From Coptis chinensis (lineage: Eukaryota; Streptophyta; Magnoliopsida; Ranunculales; Ranunculaceae), in contig CM027382.1 in assembly GCA_015680905.1 (NCBI GenBank), forward strand, positions 2,914,001 through 2,978,000: 64,000 nucleotides of DNA, given 5' to 3'. Made by a program: the position numbers and the translations under genes. Each line of letters begins with the position of its first letter. Positions within the stretch are counted from its first letter, which is position 1. The notes below the pieces were generated by a model, which saw only the letters and a program-made list of their open reading frames with translations, did not search any database and had not been told where the DNA came from. This document shows positions 56,841-64,000 of this stretch, piece after piece.

Positions 56841-57112
56841 TTCATAAAGAAAAAGAGAAGTGAATATAAAGCACTGGTCAGGGATTCAAAGTTAACGTTG
56901 GCACGTTGCCTAGTTGCTGACTATAGAAATCCGCCACTTGTAATAATCACTTCTGGGGCGGGAAAAAAAAAAAAAAACAACCTTCCACTCACATCATAGA
57001 AATTATTGAAAACCCATCACAGCGTTTGACCTGCCACTTATCCTGTGAAAGGAGGATCCGAAGATTCTGGCGCTTATCCTGTGAAAGGCCTCCCAGTTTC
57101 AGTTGAAGGTCC

Positions 57113-58015
57113 TTATGGACCAGCATCCATGGATTTCATAAGGCATGAGAAACTCAATATCAAAGAATGCTGTGGAAGCACTATAAAGGGATTGCTGAAA
57201 GCATGCTTTCCTTCAAACTTGATCTCCAAATTGGTGTCGTCCAAATCACATAACTCAGAAGTGGCTGAACTGGCATCTTCAACCTCCTCGGAAGCTATCT
57301 TCCCAAGCTGAGATGTTGTGGTCTTGTAAATTGAGTGTGGTTCATGAAAAGTTGCTTCCCTGTGTAAATTATATGCAAACTCATTTTCACATCGATTCAG
57401 TGCAGCATATTCATCACTTTGAGGAGCACAGTAACTTAGAGTTCTTTTTATTGCTTCCTTGTTCCCGGACAAAATCCTCGCGATTTATCCGACAATCAAG
57501 GCCCGGAAGGGATAACATACCACCCGCAGAGTGTCGGAAAACCGATTACTATCATTTAGTAGATTGAGTGCATCAAGAGAACCCTTGGCTTCCAAAAAAC
57601 CATCTGAACCATGACTACGCCGATCTATCTCCTTATCCTGATCACCTGATGATTGATAACTTTGTGATAAATAGAAGTTCTCCACGTCCATGGTATTTCC
57701 TCGAGGTGAACTCTTTGCATCTGAATTTAACAGGGATGCACCAACACAAGAAATAGTTGAAGCTGGGCTATAATATCCAAATACCTGATAATTGCTATTA
57801 GATTCTTCAGAGCAAGAATCATAATGTTTTCCATTGTTAAAAGCCTAGTATCTCTGCAGTATAAGTGCAAATTGCAAAGTTAGAAAGCAAAATAAAAGTA
57901 TAAAAAAAATATGGAGGAACAGTTAAAAGCGAGTAATTTCACATTCAGATTCATGGAACTGCTCAAGAGAGTTGTTGCCTCGTCCGTAGTAGCCTAACTC
58001 AAAAATAGGTATGTC
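57113..58015 (-). pseudogene. Unrecognised gene fragment, Ser-rich
   Basis: Consecutive minus-strand open stretches look coding. About 57925-58015 reads PIFELGYYGRGNNSLEQFHE. 57485-57845 reads SEESNSNYQVFGYYSPASTI, then SSPRGNTMDVENFYLSQSYQ and SDGFLEAKGSLDALNLLND. 57113-57472 reads KRTLSYCAPQSDEYAALNRC then KIASEEVEDASSATSELCDL. They appear hydrophilic with no membrane span. I do not recognise the family. It lies upstream of the HGSNAT-like exons on the same strand but need not belong to the same gene. Confidence 0.45.
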
Positions 58016-58855
58016 AATCTAATTGCAAAAAAAAAAAGATGGGATACGTAGAGATTGAGAGGGAGACGAAAAGGGAAAGAATTAGTGTATTTATAGTAAT
58101 TTAAGTCTTAATTAATGACTAATAAATATAGGCGTACAATTCATATAGTCATATAGTGCGTGCATTTGGTTTTCAACCTGAATTTACATAAAACTCCTTT
58201 ATGATGGTGTTATAACTTAAGGGTATAAATGAAAATAAAAATTGAAATGACATAATAGTCTTTTTTAAAGGCATTGAATATTTTATTTTAATATCTAATC
58301 AAGGGTATTTAGTGGTAGATAAAAGGTTGGTTTAATTTAAAAAGTTAGGTTAATTATGGTGTACTTCACTAATAGAGATAGATCTTTTAAAAATTACTAT
58401 TTTTCACATACAATCTACGTATAATTTTTAGCTATCTTTTTATGGTTTTACAAAGGCCCATCGGCCCTACATAGAACAAGTATAACACCATCTAAAAGAA
58501 TACATGTGAAGTTGGTTGTAGATTTTATCTATGTAGAGGATGATGATTAACCTAGTCGTGCCAAAACAACATATGATCTTCCAGCTATTATATATATTAA
58601 TGTCAAGGTTGTCTAGTATGAACTCGGCTGCCGTTTAGTTTTTTTTGTGGACGCTAACTGAAAGTTTCTTAGCCTAGTTGAGCAATATGACAATCAAGAT
58701 TCAAATGTGGCAATTACAAGAATACGGGGATGCTACTATACGTATAAATGTATAATAATCATATAAGAGAATCACACACTGTTTGTATGGAAACAGAGTC
58801 AATTCTTGGTGTTTTAAGTATTTTACGTCAAAAGAAGTCACTGTGAATATTATAA
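58016..58855. other. Intergenic, nothing recognised
   Basis: AT-rich DNA without landmarks or long open frames. Confidence 0.5.
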
Positions 58856-59290
58856 GAGCATTCCCAATGTAAGTAACAACTTGTTACTTCTACATAGGAC
58901 TCCCTTCATTTTTATTTTTTTGGTGAGAAGCTACTAGGAGTTGTGCAATGCAGTTTAAATGTAAAAAGTTAAAAAAAAAATATTTCGGACAGAATGAAAC
59001 ATCATATCTAGAAAAAAATAAATAAATAATAAATAAATAAATCGAAAATAGATTCGAGACGGAATGAAACATCCGTCACGACGACAAATATAAAAAGAAA
59101 AGAAAAAAAGAACTCAAGATAGAATAAAAGTTCCGTCGAAGATCACAAATTGACAACTATCTAAATAGCAAGTGTTACCCTCATTATAAGTTAGTGAAAA
59201 GCTATGTCACTCTTGCATTGCGCCATTGTTTTTGGCTCAATAAGAGAGGCAAGTTGTTATTTCCCAAAGTGACTTGCATTGGAAATGCTA
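58856..59290. mobile_element. Tourist-like MITE, copy 2 of the 32213 family
   Basis: Ends GAGCATTCCCAATGTAAGT and (opposite strand) TAGCATTTCCAATGCAAGT are flanked by TAA at 58853-58855 and 59291-59293. The interior follows the same order as 32213-32674 (AGACGGAATGAAACATCCGT, TTCCGTCGAAGATCACAAAT, then AACTATCT). It is more decayed, with an (AAAT)n run near 59016-59041. Confidence 0.87.
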
Positions 59291-59293
59291 TAA

Positions 59294-60265
59294 CCGTATA
59301 AAGACAGATTTTATCGAGATATCGTGATATTCATATAGAGAAAAAATACGCGCGAGACTCAAACTGAAGCCTATAAGAATTAACACGAGAGTCAATCTAG
59401 GGTTCAATTGTCCAAATCGACTACAAGTTTTAGTAAATACAAGTAGTTATTTTTTTCGCTAATCAAGTAAATACCAGTATACGTAAGCGACAAGTTCTGA
59501 TTACTATCTCTTCCCTTAAGTGAGAACTTCCATATTGTCCTCATTTTGCACTTAATTGTTTTCCATTGTTGAAGCATTAGGAGTACGCGTTGCTGCAACA
59601 CAATTCTATGTACTGCTCAAGTGCTCATACCATTATTCGCTCTATGTGAATTTATTCCAACCATTAGGCTGCTTTTATATGTGTCAACCCATTGCCTTTC
59701 TTTTTCTTTCCTGTGGATACTGTGGAGCATGTTCTCTGTTGCCCTCTGTTCCTAAGTTTGATGAATAAGTTTATTGTATTTCTTAAGATATGTGTAGATT
59801 GAATTTGAATGCGTGCAGAACTCTGCCACAAGACGTACAGGTTGTGCGTAGTGAATTGAAGTTGTTTACCATAAGACGCTAGAAATAGGAGTAGCTTGAG
59901 AATGAGAACTTATATCTTACTTAAAATTGTGTTTTTCTTCATACATTTGATTGGAAATGTGCCTCATTGGATTCTGATTATAATTCCGAGAGAATGTAAT
60001 CTTTGGTTATAATCCGAACTCAATTCTAGAGTATCCAATGCAATTTTTCTAAAGGGAGGATAGTGCAACAATGCGGCTTTGATATTGTCTTAAGCCTTCA
60101 TTTGAAAGATTACTAAAAAAAGAGAGTTTTGATGGACTGAAAACCACCCTAACAAGGTGATCGTATCCTATATTTATAGTGAGAGTTACAACAGTTCCAT
60201 TAACAATAGGGATATGATATACATCTTATCATAAACTCAACAATAATAGTTTACTTGAGAGTCGC
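59294..60265. other. Intergenic, possible LTR remnant near Copia fragment
   Basis: No gene seen. 60110-60230, with ATCGTATCCTATATTTATAG, resembles leader or LTR sequence of plant Copia elements. No second copy is in the window to prove it. Confidence 0.35.
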
Positions 60266-62079
60266 ATTTTGCATAAAAGACTTGGGCATCCATCTAGTTA
60301 TGTCCTATCAAATTTGTTTCCGCATGTTTCTATAAACTATGATGATGTTTGAAATGTTTGTCAATTTTCTAAACAAACTCGTTTACCTTTTCCAAACTCG
60401 CATACTATGTCTAAAAATTTGTTTGAGTTAATCCACTCTGATTTATGGGGACCTGCTCCTGTTAATTCTTATGATGGCTATAAGTACTTTGTGTTGTTTA
60501 TTGATGATAAATCTCATGCTACATGGTTATATTTGTTGAAATCGAAGACTGAGGTTGTGAATGTTTTCAAAGATTTTCATAATAATATGGTTACTAATCA
60601 GTTTGGTAGAAAAATTAAGACGTTTAGATCTGACAATGGCACTGAGTTTCGCAAAAGTTTGTTACCTGAGTACCTTCGTAGCCAAGGGATAATTCATCAA
60701 ACTAGCTGTGTTGGCACACTTCAGCAGAATGGCGTGGCTGAAAGAAAAAACAGACACCTTTTGGAGACCACTCGTGCTCTTATGTTGGGCATGAACTTTC
60801 CTAAACAATACTGGTCTCATGACGTCTTAACTGCAGCTTATTTAATCAATCGTCTTCTCAGTCGGGTTCTTGGTTTTAAATCCCCATTGTAAGTGCTCAA
60901 ATCTAGGCTGCTGGATCTCTCTCATCGTCTATGAGTTTTTGGGTGTGTTTGTTATGTGCATCGGCAAGCTATTCATCGAGGTAAATTTGTCGCTCGGGCT
61001 ACTCGATGTATTTTTGTTGGTTATTCTACCACACATAAATGCTACATATGTTACAATCTGGCAACAAGAAAACTGGTTGTCTCTCGTGATGTATGATTTG
61101 TGGAATCTGAAGCTTTCTTTCAAAATCCAGTTATGCTTGGGAATCGGTCCCAAGGGGGAGTGTTTGGCAGATTTGGCACCTCTCCCAGCAGTTATAGCAG
61201 ATTTGACACCTCTCCAAGCAAAGATATGGTTCCAGTCCTAGCGGTTGGTGAAGGTATAGTTCCTGCCATAGAAATTATTGAAACACATGAAGTTATGGGT
61301 TCTACTGAAGAAAGGGGGCGGACAGAAGAAAGGGCGTGGGCGCGCTCAGTGACTGAGCAACTAAGGGGCGCGTGCGCTCTAGGTCCTAACGACTTTACAG
61401 AAATAAAGGCACGGGCGCACTCACATAATGAGCAAACAAAGGCGCGGGCGTGCTCTAGTGCTCCTCCAGCTCCTCCAGTTTCTCGACAATCTGAACAAGA
61501 GAGACGACCTCCAGTAACTTTCAAGGATTATTATAAATCTGATAGAGAATTGCATCCTCCAGTAACTCACATGAATTTTTATTTTTTGCATGACGTTTCA
61601 TATCCTTTATAGGAGTATATATCGTATGCCAATATCACTTCATCTCATCATGCTTTCTTGAGTACAGTCGATGATGTGCAAGAACCCAAGAACTTTAGAG
61701 AAGCTAACTCTCGTCCAGTATGGAGAAAGGCGATGCAAGAAGAACTTCGTGCTCTAGACGAGAATAAAACTTGGGAGATTGTTATGCTACCATACGGAAA
61801 GAAAACAGTTGATTGTCGTTGGGTGTTCAGAAACAAGCTCAACAGTGATGGTTCCTTAGAGAGGTCTAAAGCTCGACTAGTTGCAAGAGGTTTCACCCAA
61901 ACATATGGTCAGGACTACAAGGAGACTTTTGCACCAGTTGCAAAGATGAACACGTTTAGAGTTCTTGTATCTCTAGCTGTGAATCAAGATTGGAAATTAT
62001 TTCAGATGGATGTTAAAAATGCATTCTTACACGACGATCTTAAAAAAGAAGTGTAGATGAGCATTCCACCTGGACATCC
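60266..62079 (+). pseudogene. Copia integrase and RT fragment
   Basis: Starts abruptly at the integrase zinc finger (KRLGHPSSYVLSNLFPH, with a stop and one Cys of the CxxC pair not visible). The core at 60407-60892 has Asp in IHSDLWGP, Asp in FRSDNGTEF and Glu in GVAERKNRH, all three present. A shift near 60890 leads to the integrase tail, then a long variable linker (61100-61612; HSHNEQTKARA, Pro/Ala-rich) and the RT start at 61658 (WRKAMQEELRALDENKTWE; QMDVKNAFLHDDLKK) with a TAG at 62054. Gag, protease and the 5' LTR are missing. The RT is interrupted at 62080 by the next element. Confidence 0.88.
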
Positions 62080-62887
62080 TGTCACACCCCAAATTTCCAG
62101 ATAATATTTAAAACAATTATATTTAATTATCTGGAAACCCAGGGTGAAACAAAACCCAAAACCCTGTTATCAAACACGATATATACAAAAACTGAAATCA
62201 AAAGAAACGAAAAGGAAAAATCCTTAAATCACATTATTAAGCTATAAAGAAACTAACCAACTCTTCAGAAAATCTTAAACCAGAAAACTCCAAGAGCAAC
62301 TCCAAATCACGTCTCCTTATCCACTGCACACCACCATCTATGTTCCCAAGAACACACCCACGTTGCAAAACAAAGCAAACATGGGATTGACAAATTGAAT
62401 TTCTTTGGTATGAGATGAACTAACAACAAAATATATATAATAATCTTTCAAATGAATAAATATAACATTACAAACAATTTCAACTTGGAAGACAATATAG
62501 TTCCGTTTTCAAAAACGGCGTGTAGTTTCTTCCCAAGTAAGATTTCACCCCAACATACAAATTCCAAGAATCTCATATAACAGATTTCGTCATTCCAACT
62601 TTCCAAAATAACTCACAATACAATACCACTTACATTCCATTTATTAAATGCACATATGACAACCTAATTAAATATGTGTTTGGTATACCTTACCTTTAAG
62701 CCAACACGTCGTCTTAGGGTAGGATATTTACGTCCCTGCAGAAAAGATTAATAAATCCTACCCTCCTGCAAAACAGAGTTAGACATCACAATAAAATGAT
62801 TTATCTCAACCAGTCAAAATTCCATTCATAACCAAACCTCATTTAAGACAATTAAGTCTAATTGATATTACCTGGTTCGTCCCGCAT

Positions 62888-63119
62888 ATTCGGGGAATAC
62901 CACTTATCATAATACCTTCATCAAGGGTAGTAATTCATATGACATCATTACGTCATAAAGTTTCTGCGTGCATAACCATAGATCTCAGACTATCACAAGT
63001 GGTATTCGGGGAATACCACTTATCATAATACCTTCATCAAGGGTAGTCATTCATATGACATCATTACGTCATAAAGTTTCTGCGTGCATAACCATAGATC
63101 TCGGACTATCACAAGTCAT
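62888..63119 (+). repeat. 116-bp tandem duplication
   Basis: Two nearly identical units (62888-63003 and 63004-63119) begin ATTCGGGGAATACCACTTAT and end CTATCACAAGT. They differ at about 62931 (A/C) and 62987 (A/G) among few others, implying a recent duplication inside the LTR. Confidence 0.95.
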
Positions 63120-63689
63120 TAATAGTTTAAGTAATAACATATCAAGTTATAGTCATTTTCGGTCACATAGAAATCACAATCATTTACTAATATTATTTAC
63201 CGTTACACTTCATATCCATAACATTACACAATTCATATACTTTTACTTTAGTATCACTCGTCTACTTATGAGAACGAGGAAAAGTCACAACCAAGGAGTA
63301 CATTCATCCCTTGTGAGTATCAACTCATACAAACCACGTAAGCATTTATCATAAGAAATCATATACATCATATGCAATAACTCCATCACACGTAAAATCA
63401 ATATTTTACTTTGCTTATTAATTATCTCGTTGACTCATTTATTCAAAGACACAGCCCAACCTTTAGTTCCTACTCTACGATTTGCACTACACACATTTGC
63501 CAAATCACACATATCTGTGTGCCTCACTCACACCGAGTACCACTACAAGACATATGTCCCAAGTGGGATATCGCCTCCAGGAAACATATTTTTATCTTGT
63601 AAACTCGTAACTTGTGAGTCACAGCCATCTCTGGGCTTTCCATACACATAATCACAAAGCCTCCTTTGGGCATAACAAAATATCAGGTT

Positions 63690-63972
63690 ATTCATGGCAC
63701 ATTCAATGAATACCTTGGGTCATTCCCGCCACATTCAAGGAATACCCATCATAACACTAACGGGCCATTCATGGCACATTCAATGAATGCCCTGAGTCAT
63801 TCCCGCCACATTCAAGGAATACCCAAACCTACATTCCCGTACATTCAAGGAATACGACCAACCCGCAAGGCGAATACCTTAGTTCCTCTCTAGGGCAGTC
63901 CAAACTATTGGGTCATTCATGACACATTCAATGAATACCCGGGTCATTCATGGCACATTCAATGAATACCCA
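63690..63972 (+). repeat. Minisatellite of about 30-bp units
   Basis: Alternating short units of two types occur. CATTCATGGCACATTCAATG plus AATACC-like tails lie near 63690, 63766, 63914 and 63946. CATTCCCGCCACATTCAAGG plus AATACC lie near 63721 and 63797, with a shorter form near 63830. Unit spacing varies. Confidence 0.85.
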
Positions 63973-64000
63973 TCTATCACATGACATCACAAGTCATAAT

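Larger units (their letters stand above)
62080..64000 (+). repeat. Probable LTR of a Gypsy-type element, continues past window
   Basis: Sequence beginning TGTCACACCCC interrupts the Copia RT after GGACATCC. TGTCACACCC is a common LTR start in plant Gypsy elements. No internal domain appears before 64000, so the LTR is probably long (over 1.9 kb). It has no coding frames of note and carries two kinds of tandem repeats. The matching end, duplication and orientation lie outside the window. Confidence 0.6.

Noticed and set aside
57990..58060. Helitron 5' end (TCTCTAC on the minus strand near 58050)
   Set aside because: The match is too short and lies in purine-rich sequence, and the 3' hairpin found is in the opposite orientation.
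62888..63119. CRISPR-like or array-like repeats near 63 kb
   Set aside because: There are only two 116-bp units without spacers, in a plant LTR; this is an ordinary tandem duplication.

Overview
This window looks like nuclear DNA of a eudicot plant. The evidence is one intact-looking intron-containing PP2C phosphatase gene with plant-type GT-AG introns, a single-exon plant-specific membrane protein gene, and a heavy load of plant transposable elements. The species cannot be determined from the sequence. Most of the 64 kb is transposon, relic or AT-rich intergenic DNA, and very few genes appear functional.

Layout. 1-9.47 kb: a Ty1/Copia element on the minus strand, cut at the left window edge. 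Its reverse transcriptase is split by a second, internally deleted Copia (1040-5137) with matching 702-bp LTRs and a perfect GATCC target duplication. 9.47-9.8 kb: the 3' end of a LINE. 9962-19927: a complete Ty3/Gypsy element of the Tat lineage (CATTG duplication, dual RNase H). It also carries an extra, apparently intron-containing ORF on the opposite strand. 20344-23276: the PP2C gene in eight exons, starting about 410 bp from the Tat element. 24168-27840: a decayed autonomous hAT transposon with a perfect 8-bp duplication. 29-33 kb: a LINE RNase H relic and several MITEs, one nested inside another. 33141-34139: the six-span membrane protein gene. 35.2-38.8 kb: a hAT-type MITE, another LINE RNase H relic, and a small non-autonomous LTR element that shares its primer-binding site and polypurine tract with the Tat element. 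40.3-42.4 kb: an Athila-like gag fragment joined directly to a tandem CCCH zinc-finger pseudogene that carries two short tandem duplications. 42.4-47.1 kb: AT-rich DNA ending in a Helitron-like 3' terminus.

47.8-58 kb is the most unusual part. It is a run of short fragments of unrelated nuclear genes: NPH3, WEB-family, PRORP, actin, Mg-chelatase I, a PPR-SMR protein, a dsRNA-binding protein, a heparan-glucosaminide acetyltransferase homologue and one unrecognised gene. All are on the minus strand. Such a string is what gene-capturing transposons, especially Helitrons, produce. 58.9-64 kb: another MITE, a Copia integrase/RT fragment, and the start of a long LTR (from 62080) containing tandem repeats that runs off the window.

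The host genes do not form a pathway. The connecting story is serial transposon nesting and gene-fragment capture around two surviving genes.
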